Source: Coemansia sp. RSA 1804 (taxonomy: Eukaryota > Kickxellomycota > Kickxellomycetes > Kickxellales > Kickxellaceae). Taken from it: 25,338 bases of DNA. Shown piece after piece: positions 1 through 8,658 of this stretch. Below the pieces are notes generated by a model. It did not search any database. It saw only the letters and a program-made list of their open reading frames with translations, and had not been told where the DNA came from. The position numbers and the translations under genes were made by a program. The number at the start of each line of letters is the position of its first letter. The first letter of the stretch is position 1. The stretch covers positions 1 to 25,338 of the forward strand of contig JANBTH010000223.1 in the NCBI GenBank assembly GCA_027578815.1. Direction: 5' to 3'.

Positions 1-497
1 TCGCGCTGCGAGTCCTGCGCCGAGGCCATGATCTGCACCTTCTTGCCCTCCGAGTGCAGGTCGTAGAACCGCAGCTTCGCGCTCGATGCGCGCTTGTTGT
101 GGATGCGCCCCGCCAGCAGCACCTCCACGTCGGGTCTGGACTCGCCTGGCTTCAGACTGCCGTACGTTTCGATGAACTCGGGCACCGACATGCTGACGTG
201 GAACTTGTGTGGGTACGGGTACGGGCCCTCCGAGCGCATCGTGTCGATCGCCCTGTTGCGGATCTCAAAGTACTGGTTGGGGTTGAGCTCGTCCTCGGCG
301 TCCTCTGCGCTCTCGCCGCCCTTGGCCGCCTTGGCAGCAGCAGCAGCAGCAGGTGGCGCCTTGGCGGCCTTCTCGGCCTTCTCGGCTTCCTTGGCGCGCT
401 GCTTCGTGCGGCGCTTGAGCTCGGACTTTGAGATCATCTCGCCCGTCACCTCATCGAGGTACTTTTTGTCGTTCTGTGGAGCGGTGGTGTCGGCCAT
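1..497 (-). CDS. KRS1: Cytosolic lysyl-tRNA synthetase, N-terminal part (cut by window edge)
   Basis: Charges tRNA-Lys with lysine in the cytosol (class II synthetase). The reverse strand opens with ATG at 497-495 and stays open to base 1, giving about 165 residues. After a short leader there is a Lys/Ala-rich stretch (about residues 25-60, including a run of six alanines). This is typical of the tRNA-binding extension of eukaryotic cytosolic LysRS. Then come NPNQYFEIR and PYPHKFHVS, family hallmarks just before the anticodon-binding OB fold. The OB fold begins with VEVLLAGRIHNKR and continues into KLRFYDLHSEGKKVQIMAS. The catalytic domain and class II motifs lie off the window. It is divergent from GMPPA, sharing a 552-base upstream region. 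I am very sure of the family from these motifs. The start is the first ATG that matches the family N-terminus. Confidence 0.95.
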   Translation of the reverse strand, partial: MADTTAPQNDKKYLDEVTGEMISKSELKRRTKQRAKEAEKAEKAAKAPPAAAAAAKAAKGGESAEDAEDELNPNQYFEIRNRAIDTMRSEGPYPYPHKFHVSMSVPEFIETYGSLKPGESRPDVEVLLAGRIHNKRASSAKLRFYDLHSEGKKVQIMASAQDSQR

Positions 498-1049
498 TTC
501 TGATAAAATAAGGATGGATTAAATAGAATGGGGGGGGAAGAAGAACGAACAAGGCTTTCCAGCTGGTTTGTCGAAATAAATAGGCAAAAAGATCACCAAC
601 CAAAAAACCAGAGGAAAAGAGCAAGAAACCGCTTTGCCAGGCTTTTCTTTGCAGGATGAATGAACGCTGATGGCTCGTTCCTTTTCCCTCTCTTAAAGTG
701 AGTCAGCAGAGGGAACCCACCAAGAAAAATTTTAGATGCGCGAGCCGATCGCCACCGGCATTTTCTCTATTTTGGCATGTTGTTTTGATCTGAGCGCTGC
801 GAACGAAAAAAAGCAGCAACAGCACACACGTGCTTGGGGCTGTTTGTGGAGACGATGACGATGACGACGGCGACAACAACGATGCACTGATGCCGCATAA
901 CACGTCGTTCTTCCGTTCTTTCCTCTTCTCCTCCCTTCCCTTCTTCTCATCGCTTTACACTCTTTCTGCTTTTGCTTTGTCTCCCGTCTCATCTGAATCC
1001 CTCCCATCTTGAATTCCCAGCGCACTCACACTCCTGGACAGAACACACA
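498..1049. other. Divergent intergenic region between LysRS and GMPPA
   Basis: This 552-base spacer must hold both promoters. It contains an 8-G run near 530, purine-rich stretches at 535-640 on the LysRS side, and a GAY trinucleotide-rich patch at about 851-884 (GAC/GAT repeats). A strongly pyrimidine-rich leader at about 905-1020 precedes the GMPPA start. I see no convincing coding region. A 60-codon open frame at 830-1012 is the GAY repeat read as poly-Asp followed by the pyrimidine tract. Confidence 0.6.
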
Positions 1050-2321
1050 ATGAACAAGGCGGTTATTCTGGTTGGCGGGCCGTCGAGGGCCACCCGGTTC
1101 CGGCCGCTCAGCATGCACCTTCCACAGCCGCTGTTCCCGGTGGGCGGAAAGCCCATCATCTGGCACCAGATCAAGGCGCTGTCGGAGGTGCGGGACCTGA
1201 AGGAGATTATCCTGATCGGGTTCTTTGAGGACTTTGTGTTCCGGCCGTTCCTGGACAAGTGCCAGGAGGACTTTCCGGAGACCAGCTTCAAGTACCTGCG
1301 CGAGTACTCGCAGCTGGGCACGGCCGGCGGGTTCTTCCACTTCCGCGACCAGATCCTGCGCGGCAGCCCGAAGAACATCTTCATGCTGTACACGGACATC
1401 TGCAGCTCGTTTCCGCTGAACGAGCTCCTGGCGCAGCACGAGCGGCACGGACGGCTGGGCACCATCATGGTGACGCGCGTGGCGCGGTCGTCGGCGCACT
1501 TGTACGGATGCGTGGTGGTTGATGCGGAGACCCGACTGGCCGAGCACTACGTCGAGAAGCCCGAGACGTACGTCAGCGACATGGCATCGACCGGCGTGTT
1601 CGTGTTTGACCAGGACATCTTCCGCTTCATGGCGCGTGCGATGGACAACCGCGCGGACCTGCTCGAGGCCGAGCGCGCAAAGGAGTCGGCGTACGGACGG
1701 TACGACGAGGGCGACGACACCAACGCGGCCAACCGGCTGCGGCTGGAGCAGGACGTGCTGCGCGCCATGGCGGGCGAGAAGAAGCTCAGCGCCTTCCTGT
1801 GCAAGGGCTTCTGGCGCCAGATCAAGTCGGCGGCGTCGGCGGTGCCGGCCAACGCGCTGTATCTGCAGCAGGCGCTGGAGGAGAGCGGCTCGTTCCTGGC
1901 CAAGAACACCGGGCCGGGGCCCGAGATCACCGGCGCCGTGTTCATCCATCCGTCGGCGCAGGTGCATCCGACGGCGCGGCTCGGGCCAAACGTCTCGATC
2001 CACGCGCGTGCCGTGGTGGGCGCCGGCGTGCGCATCAGCGACAGCATTGTGCTCGACAACGTGCACATCAAGGACAACGCTGCGGTGCTGCATGCGATTG
2101 TTGGCTGGGACTCGCGCATCGGCAAGTGGGGCCGCGTTGAGGGCTCGGCTGTTGCCAGCGCCGACGACATTGACGACGTCACGCAGTCGGGCGTCAAGGT
2201 CAACAGCATCTGCATCCTGGGCGAGGACGTCCAAGTCAAGGACGAGGTCTTCATCCGCAACTCCATCGTGCTGCCGCACAAGGACTTGGCCGCCAACAAG
2301 CACAACGAGATCATCATGTAG
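1050..2321 (+). CDS. GMPPA: Mannose-1-phosphate guanylyltransferase alpha-type regulatory subunit (GMPPA-like)
   Basis: 423 residues, close to the human GMPPA length. The N-terminal nucleotidyltransferase domain starts MNKAVILVGG and carries TRFRPLS (15-21), PLFPV (27-31), the metal-site region YTDICSSFP (D116) and a YVEKP box. It also has RLEQDVLRAMAG and WRQIKSA, all GMPPA-type. The C-terminal left-handed beta-helix has hexapeptide repeats (VFIHPSAQVHPTARLGPNVSI, then SIVLDNVHI and IVGWDSRIGKWGRVEG) and ends NSIVLPHK...NEIIM, as in GMPPA. In animals GMPPA is a non-catalytic partner that senses GDP-mannose and restrains the catalytic beta subunit, limiting mannose donor supply for glycosylation. 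Two signature residues differ here: Gly to Ala at 14 and PKPL to PQPL at 26. I chose the ATG at 1050 because homology begins there, and an in-frame ATG at 972 would add 26 unrelated residues. Third codon positions are strongly GC-rich. Confidence 0.93.
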   Translation: MNKAVILVGGPSRATRFRPLSMHLPQPLFPVGGKPIIWHQIKALSEVRDLKEIILIGFFEDFVFRPFLDKCQEDFPETSFKYLREYSQLGTAGGFFHFRDQILRGSPKNIFMLYTDICSSFPLNELLAQHERHGRLGTIMVTRVARSSAHLYGCVVVDAETRLAEHYVEKPETYVSDMASTGVFVFDQDIFRFMARAMDNRADLLEAERAKESAYGRYDEGDDTNAANRLRLEQDVLRAMAGEKKLSAFLCKGFWRQIKSAASAVPANALYLQQALEESGSFLAKNTGPGPEITGAVFIHPSAQVHPTARLGPNVSIHARAVVGAGVRISDSIVLDNVHIKDNAAVLHAIVGWDSRIGKWGRVEGSAVASADDIDDVTQSGVKVNSICILGEDVQVKDEVFIRNSIVLPHKDLAANKHNEIIM

Positions 2322-2393
2322 TAGCTCCTTCGCCTTCCTTTTCTTTATATTATGCACTCGGTCTTCAAATAACAGCTACCACAAACTCATATC

Positions 2394-5213
2394 TCACTGG
2401 GCCGCGGGTCCGTGGAACGTGTTCAGGAACTGCAGTCGCCGGTATACCTCGACATTGCCCTTGCGCTGCCGCAGCCCCTCGACCCTGGCAGCATTCGTGC
2501 CCTGCAGAAGCGCCTCATCCTCGCGCGCCGTCCACATGCACGGACCGCCGCTGCTGGGCTCTGTGGGTGCCAGCGTGCATCCGGCCACAATGTACCTGCG
2601 GGCGCCAGCCCAGTCGCCAGTGAAGAAGTACAGGATGCGCAGCGCCTCGCGCGCCGTCACCTCCGTGTCCTGGATCAGCGCCTTCACGCGGCACATGTAG
2701 CGCAGCCGGTCGGCGTCGCTGACCACGGGTGCGCGCTCGCCAAACACGCGCATCGCGCCGCTGAATGTCGCCATCCGCTGCGGCGACGGCGGCGCTGACG
2801 GCATGCCCGACGACCGCCCGCTGTCCACGAGGCTCAGCAGCCCCGACTGCGCATCGCCGTCGCCGTCGCCGTCGCCATCAGCCTCGGCGCCAGAGTCGTC
2901 TCTGATGCTCTTCGTCAGCTCGTGCAGCCGGACCAGTCGCTGACACATCGACGCTGGCCTGCTGTGCGACAGCCGGCGCTGGCGGTCCGGTGTTGGCTGC
3001 GATCTGGGTGCCGCTGCCGCTACCATCTTGCTGCTGCTCCTCCTCTTGGCCACGCTGGCAAGCATCGATGCTGGTTGCCGGATCGTCGAGGCTGTGGCTG
3101 GCGCCGGTGGGAGCGCTGCCGGTTTCAACGGCGATGGCGTAGCTGCTTGAGCAGATTGGCGGGACACATTCGGGATTTCGCTGCTCTCCGGTCGCCATAC
3201 GCTGCTGTTTTCGCTGTTATCCGCATTGTCCAGTACTTCTTCGGCCGGATGCCAGTCCTCGGTGTCTGCCGCCTTGTCGCTGTCGTCGTCACCGTCACCA
3301 TTCGCTTCGTCGTTCCTGCTTCTGTCCTCCACATCCAACTCATCAGACGATAGCTTGTCTGTTTCCTTGTCGTCCACATCGGAGCTGTCCAGTCTGATCG
3401 AGTCCGCTCCCTCGTCGGCTTCATCCGCCTGAATTGCCGCCACCTTGCTTAACTCCTCGCCTAACCCTGCGTTGCTGCTGGAATCTGCCGACACCTCGGG
3501 CTCCAGCTCCAGCTCGGGTTCCAGCTCCACAGACTCTGGCTCGCTGGACTCGTTGCCATCGGCATCCTCGGCAACAGCCGCAAATGTTCCGCGTGGGCCC
3601 TCGGTCTCTCCAAAGTCAGGAAGCGTGATGTCGGACGTCTGGCCCACAGAGTCGCCATCGTCACCATCACCATCAGCATCGCCTTCGCTGATGGTATCCA
3701 ATGCCGGGGCTTGGATAACGTCCGTCTTCACTGTACTGTCGCGAGGACTATCGCGCTGCACCGCCGTTGTTGGCGTCAGTACATCGCCATGCGTGTCATC
3801 CGCTACTTGCGGCTTCTCCAGAAGCAACCGGGACCTCTGCAGCCCCCCGCAAGTAGTGGTTGTATCGGGCACTGTAATAGTTGCCATCTTTGTTGTCTGG
3901 CTGTCGGCTTCCTTTTCGAGCACCCGTGGCTGCAAGGTCTTCCTGTCGAACATCTCGCGTTCTCTGTCGAGACTTCTGCGCAGATGCGCTGGCTCCGCGC
4001 TCAGCTTGATTCTCTTTGGCGATGACCACGACGCGGCCTTGGCCCGCTGCTTCAGCAGCCCTGGCACCCCCTTGCTGTTAATATCGCTGCCACCAGCATC
4101 GCTGCGCCTGGCCGTGGTGGCTGGCTGGCTGGAATCCTCGGAAGGCAGCACCGGAACCGCCTCGTCGCCGTACCCGGGATCCGAGTCCTGTGTGCGTCTG
4201 CGTTTCCCCAGACTCTGCGCTACCTCGCGCTCCTCCTCCTCCTCCGAATCGTATAGCTGCTGCTGCGATCGTGGTGCCAGAAAGTCGTCGGGATCCGGGT
4301 ACTCGCTTTCTGAGGACGAGTACAACAGGTTGAGACCGGCAGTTCCCTCTGTCTGCGGCTTCGGTCCCTGCGGAGACGTCCCGTACAGCTCCTGCGAGTC
4401 GTCAGAGTCGTACTCGTTGTCATTGTTGTCTTGGGCTGACTCATAATTGCCAGCTGCTCCACCAACATCGTACTGCACGCCGAGCTCGGAACTGCTCGCA
4501 ACTGTAGGGGACTTTGATCTCGTTCTCGGCTGCTGCGGCTGTGGCTGTGACTGAGATTGCTGCTCAAATATACTGCGTGTGGCAATGAATGAGCTGGACG
4601 CGCTCGATATCAAATGCGCCTTCTTCGGCGCCTGGTGGCTCCGGCTGGCGGGGCTTCCGCGCAGGGGGCTGCTGTTGCTAGCGCCGTCGCTGCCTCTGGC
4701 CAGCGGGCTCTCAATAGCCCTGGCCCTCTGTCTCGGCGACATGTAGTTGCGCACGCGGCGTGGCATCGGAGCACTCAGCGGCTCGTCACGGTCGGCAGCA
4801 TCGGCGTCAAACGCGCCCAGTCTAGCAGGCACCGGTGTCCTGCTTGCGCCAGCACCAGCCAGAACTCTAAAGTCGGCCACATTGGCGTCCAAGATCCTCT
4901 TTACGCGGAAATCGCTGTCGCTGAAGGCCTGGCTGCCCGTGCTCTGTGCGCCCGGGCTGTCCACATAGTCCTGTGACGCAAAGTCCGACAGCTCGCGCGA
5001 ATGTGTCGATAGAAAACTGTCCATCAGACTGTCGTCTGGATCCATCGCCATGTCGTCGCTTATGTCGAACGACGCGTCATGTTCGTACTCGCGTCCCTGG
5101 TCGTTCTCCTTGTCTACCTGCGACCTCCGCCGAACGCTGGTGCCCGGGCTGCTGCTGTTCCTCTTGCCAAGCGACTCGCTGCTAGGCGGATGCGTCTCCT
5201 GGCTGAGTGACAT
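2394..5213 (-). CDS. Large disordered nuclear protein with Rap1/TERF2IP-like C-terminal domain
   Basis: 939 residues in one exon. About residues 1-800 are low complexity: Ser/Asp/Glu-rich with many SP sites, Gln/Pro tracts, an ELEPELELEPE run (about 561-571) and a DGDGDGDGD run (about 779-787). Basic clusters GKRRRTQ, SPKRIKL and AKRRSSSK look like nuclear localisation signals. The last 110 residues are ordered. A helical part (ALRILYFFTGDWAGARRYI) is followed by MWTAREDEALLQG, LRQRKGN and VYRRLQFLNTF. This matches the spacing W-[ST]-x-x-[ED]-D-x-x-L...L-x-x-[KR]-x-G...R-[RI]-x-F of the Rap1 C-terminal (RCT) domain of TERF2IP and fungal Rap1, which binds partner telomere proteins. I see no BRCT or Myb domain. 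Its 3' end lies 72 bases from that of GMPPA. A telomere or chromatin role is inference. The RCT assignment is by motif only. Confidence 0.72.
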   Translation of the reverse strand: MSLSQETHPPSSESLGKRNSSSPGTSVRRRSQVDKENDQGREYEHDASFDISDDMAMDPDDSLMDSFLSTHSRELSDFASQDYVDSPGAQSTGSQAFSDSDFRVKRILDANVADFRVLAGAGASRTPVPARLGAFDADAADRDEPLSAPMPRRVRNYMSPRQRARAIESPLARGSDGASNSSPLRGSPASRSHQAPKKAHLISSASSSFIATRSIFEQQSQSQPQPQQPRTRSKSPTVASSSELGVQYDVGGAAGNYESAQDNNDNEYDSDDSQELYGTSPQGPKPQTEGTAGLNLLYSSSESEYPDPDDFLAPRSQQQLYDSEEEEEREVAQSLGKRRRTQDSDPGYGDEAVPVLPSEDSSQPATTARRSDAGGSDINSKGVPGLLKQRAKAASWSSPKRIKLSAEPAHLRRSLDREREMFDRKTLQPRVLEKEADSQTTKMATITVPDTTTTCGGLQRSRLLLEKPQVADDTHGDVLTPTTAVQRDSPRDSTVKTDVIQAPALDTISEGDADGDGDDGDSVGQTSDITLPDFGETEGPRGTFAAVAEDADGNESSEPESVELEPELELEPEVSADSSSNAGLGEELSKVAAIQADEADEGADSIRLDSSDVDDKETDKLSSDELDVEDRSRNDEANGDGDDDSDKAADTEDWHPAEEVLDNADNSENSSVWRPESSEIPNVSRQSAQAATPSPLKPAALPPAPATASTIRQPASMLASVAKRRSSSKMVAAAAPRSQPTPDRQRRLSHSRPASMCQRLVRLHELTKSIRDDSGAEADGDGDGDGDAQSGLLSLVDSGRSSGMPSAPPSPQRMATFSGAMRVFGERAPVVSDADRLRYMCRVKALIQDTEVTAREALRILYFFTGDWAGARRYIVAGCTLAPTEPSSGGPCMWTAREDEALLQGTNAARVEGLRQRKGNVEVYRRLQFLNTFHGPAAQ
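2852..2877 (-). repeat. Hexanucleotide tandem repeat encoding Asp-Gly run
   Basis: About four copies of the unit GCCGTC/GCCATC on the plus strand. On the minus strand it encodes (Asp-Gly)n within the disordered part of the Rap1-C-like protein, so it lies inside the coding sequence and keeps frame. Confidence 0.8.
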
Positions 5214-6179
5214 TTGCTCGATTTGCTTTTAATTTAAATTACAGACGGGTTCTCCGGTGTCAGCGGCAGTGGCAATAAAAGTATCCTTTTTGATGTTGAG
5301 AAAATAGAATGCTGGAATGAAAGAAAAAATGACAATAATGACAACTGACGCCCAAAGAGAAAGAGTGGAATGAACAGGAATAAAACAATGAAGAAAAGAG
5401 ACGGAGAGCAAAGAATAGCGAACGTGAGATTTTAGCGAGAAAAAAAATAGTTTGTTTAAAACGTAAACAGTTGGATGAAGAGCTAGAGTCATGAGAAATG
5501 GAGAAAAACATTGGGCATTGTTGCCCTTACAATGGATTTCACAGCTGCGTTATTTTTTATTCGATGCTTCTGTGTCTTGGTTCTGTTCGGCTTTGTTGGC
5601 TTGACAATGGCGGATAGCAATCGATGGCACCTGCCTCCGTGCTCTGCATTCAAGGAGCCGTTGGCATTGCCTTGCTGAAGCACAATGACATGTCGTATTG
5701 TTTCCCCACAAGGCCCGTGAATGCTGCTTTCAACCTGCAAGAGTGGAGGTGTAGGCAAGCAGAATAACAAGCAAAAAAAAGGAACTGCATGCACAGGGCC
5801 AGGAGGTACAGGGCCAGGAGGTACAGGGCCAGCTGTTGCTGCATCGCCTGTGAGGACGTTAAGCTATCTTCTATTCAGGGCAACGGAAGCAATCCCAAAA
5901 ACTGTTGCGTCTTTCTGGGAGTTTTCATTCATCTCCATAAAAGGCAGCTTGGAGAATGCGTTGGTCAAACACGAAGATTATTCACGACCCTTCTTCTCTT
6001 CTCCCCTCTTCATTCAGCCAGCTCATCTATAACAATAACCACTGCCCCCTTTTTCATTACTGGTCACTCTACCTCCCATTGTTCAGCCTGTAATACTCTA
6101 ACACCCTGGGCCGCCAAGGACTGCAAGCAAATACTATTCACCTACCTGAGACCACCAAGCATAGCACCATCGCATCGGC
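5214..6179. other. Divergent intergenic region, Rap1-C-like protein / HAD phosphatase
   Basis: A 966-base spacer. The left part (5214-5520) is A-rich on the plus strand, so it reads as a pyrimidine-rich leader for the minus-strand gene. The centre (5520-5870) is of more balanced composition and holds the 15-base tandem repeat. A TATA-like CATAAAAGGC lies at about 5936-5945, upstream of the HAD gene, followed by a pyrimidine-rich leader to about 6080. Open frames of 60-100 codons in the centre on both strands show no recognisable domain, so I did not call them. Confidence 0.5.
5793..5832. repeat. 15-base tandem repeat, about 2.7 copies
   Basis: The unit ACAGGGCCAGGAGGT occurs at 5793-5807 and 5808-5822, with a third partial copy (ACAGGGCCAG) at 5823-5832. 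The copies are identical where they overlap. It lies in the intergenic region between two divergent genes. Confidence 0.92.
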
Positions 6180-6917
6180 ATGACTCACTACTCGCCATCG
6201 ACAAAAGACGCTGCCACAGCCGATCCCACAGCACTGCGGATCCGCGGCGTTGTGTTTGACATGGACGGCACGCTGACATCGCCGATCAACGAGTATCTGA
6301 AGAAGATGCGCAATGTGCTCAAGGTTCCTCCAGGATACGGCACCCTGGAATACGTGGAGGAGTTTCTCCAGGGCGAAGAATATGACCAGGCGCACAGAAC
6401 GCTTGTTGAGATCGAGACGGAGGCGCTCGAAAGCATGCGGCTATCAGATGGGCTTGTGGACCTGCTTCGCTTCCTCCACGAGAACGCTATCCCTATTGCA
6501 ATTATCACACGGAACAACAGGCTGGCGGTTGAGCATTTTCTGAACACGGTTGTTGGAAGACTGCCAGAAGAGGAGCAGCGGCTGTTTGCTTTTGATCCTG
6601 CCATTGACCGCGCGTTTAAGCCGGCCAAGCCGGCGCCAGAAGCGATGCTGCATATCAGCCAGCGCTGGAAGGTTCCTCCAGAGCAGCTGTTGATGGTTGG
6701 CGACCATGGCGACGATCTTTTGTGCGGACTGCGTGCCGGGAGCGTGGTTGCGTTGCTGAGATACGCCTGCAACACAGAGTTTGAATCCATTGCGCACATT
6801 GTCGTTGACAGAATCGACGGGCTTGTGAGTGTATTGGAGCACGGATTCGATGCAGGCATGGCGCTGGCCGCAAAAGATCGTCCGGTACGTGGAAAACTAG
6901 CCGCGCCAATTAGCTGA
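6180..6917 (+). CDS. HAD-superfamily hydrolase (phosphatase, subfamily I type)
   Basis: 245 residues, a usual size for a soluble HAD phosphatase. All four HAD motifs are visible. Motif I is FDMDGTLT, with the nucleophile D27 and acid/base D29. Motif II is IIITRNN-like, with T110. Motif III is FKPAKPAPEAM, with K147. Motif IV is VGDHGDD, with D175 and D178/D179. The region between motifs I and II (about 40-95, YLKKMRNVLKVPPGYGTLEYVEEFLQ onward) is an alpha-helical cap of subfamily IA type. Such enzymes hydrolyse small phosphate esters such as phosphoglycolate, sugar phosphates or pyrophosphate. The substrate here cannot be read from the sequence. There is no signal peptide or membrane segment, so it is probably cytosolic. 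I chose the start at the first ATG, just before the conserved core. The next gene is more than 2 kb downstream. Confidence 0.9.
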   Translation: MTHYSPSTKDAATADPTALRIRGVVFDMDGTLTSPINEYLKKMRNVLKVPPGYGTLEYVEEFLQGEEYDQAHRTLVEIETEALESMRLSDGLVDLLRFLHENAIPIAIITRNNRLAVEHFLNTVVGRLPEEEQRLFAFDPAIDRAFKPAKPAPEAMLHISQRWKVPPEQLLMVGDHGDDLLCGLRAGSVVALLRYACNTEFESIAHIVVDRIDGLVSVLEHGFDAGMALAAKDRPVRGKLAAPIS

Positions 6918-6920
6918 CTC

Positions 6921-6964
6921 GGATCAGATCAAACAAGTGGCATCAGCAGGTCTGATTTGATTCC
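6921..6964 (+). other. Imperfect hairpin just after the HAD stop codon
   Basis: GGATCAGATCAAA (6921-6933) pairs with TCTGATTTGATTCC (6951-6964) through about 12 pairs, with one bulge, one G-T wobble and one mismatch. It begins four bases after the stop codon, so it would lie in the 3' UTR. Confidence 0.5.
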
Positions 6965-7794
6965 CTTCTTCCTAAACCTGTGAGAATATCAGTTGTGTAA
7001 ATTACCGACCATACGTGAAAAAACGTGAGCGCTGACAAGGCAGCACGAAGCAAGAATGGATGAAGAGGAATGTAGAGTAAATCAGGTTGGCGTTTTGGCT
7101 CTTTAGTCGGATCCACGCACACAAGCTGCACAAACATGTTTTACTCATGCGCTAGGCTAGTGACGGTCTTGTTCAGCTTTGAATTTTGATTTTTCTGCCA
7201 ACATGTTCAATTGTATAATTGGCTTGATGCCATTTATTGGGTTGCATCTGATTGACAATCAACATCAAGAAAAATTGACCCTTTTCCAGTTCCTAAACCA
7301 AAACGTGAATCGCGAACATTCAAAACCCCCCAAATTTGAACGTATCCACACTCAATAATGAATCTGTTGGACACACAACCTTGATTTGGCATCGTGCTTT
7401 GTGAGAAATTTCTTTCTTTTTATTGCACTCATGCCAGATGTCGTCTTTGGTGAACAATAAACAGCAAATACCCCCATCAAGTAAGAATATCTAAGAAAAA
7501 GGAACGACAGACAATAGAATCCCAAATGCAGAACCCCGTTCGCGAATGGCTAAACTGTTCGGGGTAGGTGATTGTCGGATAAACGAAAAGCTTCAATGCA
7601 TGTGGCTATTGAAGAGCAACCAGGACAACCAATCCTGCACTAGTGTTAGCAATTTGAACAAGTGCGTGAAACGGTCTTTTGCGAATTTAGTTGCTAATTC
7701 ATAATGCAGATTTTGCAAAGAAACGATTAAAGTTGCAACAACTTTAGCGAATCGCTCCTATTTTGGAACATATCATGGCTGCCCCTCTTGTACT

Positions 7795-7815
7795 TGTGTG
7801 TGTGTGTGTGTGTGT
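7795..7815. repeat. TG dinucleotide microsatellite
   Basis: Ten TG units followed by a T in the intergenic region upstream of the 194-residue protein gene. It reads directly from the sequence. No function is implied. Confidence 0.95.
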
Positions 7816-8649
7816 ATCTAGACCCGGTATTGTATAATTATACATGTCGTGTTCGCGTTTCAGTCGGTTATATCTCTTGGCAAAATAAAAGAGAATGCAA
7901 GAAATGGGTCCACAGCCGAAACCTATGTGTGCTACTTGCGTTCACGGTAGATTTAGAAAATTATATACTTCAATTTGCCAGAATATTCAACACAAAAAAG
8001 CACCCCCGAAAGGCATGCATCTTGCACAGCAATTTTACTCCCAAATTGCTTCAAGCAGTGAGAGAAGAAGTGTGCTTGGTGAGCATGCATTTTTCGGCAT
8101 GCACTGGAAGGCAAGTAAGTGCGGATGTTGCACTAATGAGCTAGATGTACATGGGTCAAGTTTGAGGTGTAAAGGCCTGGGGGCAACAGCGTCTTAATGA
8201 TCATGGCGTAAAGTGCAGCAGGAAATAGAAAAGGAACAAACAAAGAAAGAAAACGCACAAGCATTTCTCAGTGAAGGTCATTGCCGAAATAGAAAAACAT
8301 GACAGAGCTATTTTGGATATAATATCATCGCCTGCCTTTCATATCCTTTTTTTCCTTTCGTTTTCTCTTGCTCAGTAATATCAATGTTTCTTTCTGTATG
8401 TGTGCTTTTTTCCTATTTCAATTACAATACGCTTTCATCCGACCTTGTCTGTGAGCCAACTACACTATTTGCAATAGAATTGTGTCAGTTCGACCTGTGC
8501 ACGTACAGCAAATAGCAAAGTGAACAAAGTGGCTACTTTCTTTTTTCTTTCCAACGTCTTTAGAAAAAGCATACCGTTCCCCTCTCGCTTCAACCCTATT
8601 CTTCCAAGACCTAAAGCGTCAACATCTGATAGCATTTACGCATTATTAA

Positions 8650-8658
8650 TATATAAGG
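8650..8658 (+). promoter_or_regulatory. TATA box candidate for the 194-residue protein gene
   Basis: TATATAAGG, 426 bases upstream of the ATG at 9084, followed by a CT-rich region typical of fungal promoters and leaders. The distance implies a long 5' UTR or a 5' UTR intron. The assignment rests on sequence match and position only. Confidence 0.4.

Noticed and set aside
830..1012. 60-codon frame with a poly-Asp start upstream of GMPPA
   Set aside because: It is the GAY trinucleotide repeat followed by a pyrimidine tract. No protein family match is visible.
972..1049. In-frame upstream ATG extending GMPPA by 26 residues
   Set aside because: The extension has no similarity to GMPPA, whose N-terminus aligns exactly with Met at 1050, and it falls in the pyrimidine-rich leader.
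1026..2357. 443-codon antisense open frame over GMPPA
   Set aside because: Arg/Val/Leu/His-rich composition typical of the reverse reading of a GC3-rich gene. It has no domain, and the plus strand carries a clear GMPPA protein.
1519..2700. 393-codon plus frame across the end of GMPPA and the end of the Rap1-C-like gene
   Set aside because: Arg/Ser/Thr/Cys-rich shadow frame that overlaps two well-supported genes and has no recognisable fold.
3445..4446. 333-codon plus frame antisense to the Rap1-C-like gene
   Set aside because: Ser-rich mirror of an Asp/Glu/Ser-rich coding region. Simple complement of the low-complexity sequence explains its length.
5489..5844. Two overlapping minus-strand frames (101 and 64 codons) between divergent genes
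   Set aside because: One is a Leu-repeat artefact of the 15-base tandem repeat. The other shows no recognisable domain or splice support.
7531..7563. ACCCCG/CGGGGT hairpin as a possible structured RNA
   Set aside because: Only six pairs with a 21-base loop. This is expected by chance at this length, and there is no further structure around it.
8480..8515. tRNA-like TTCGA box near 8490
   Set aside because: Flanking bases do not form a T stem or acceptor stem, and no A box lies at the right distance upstream.
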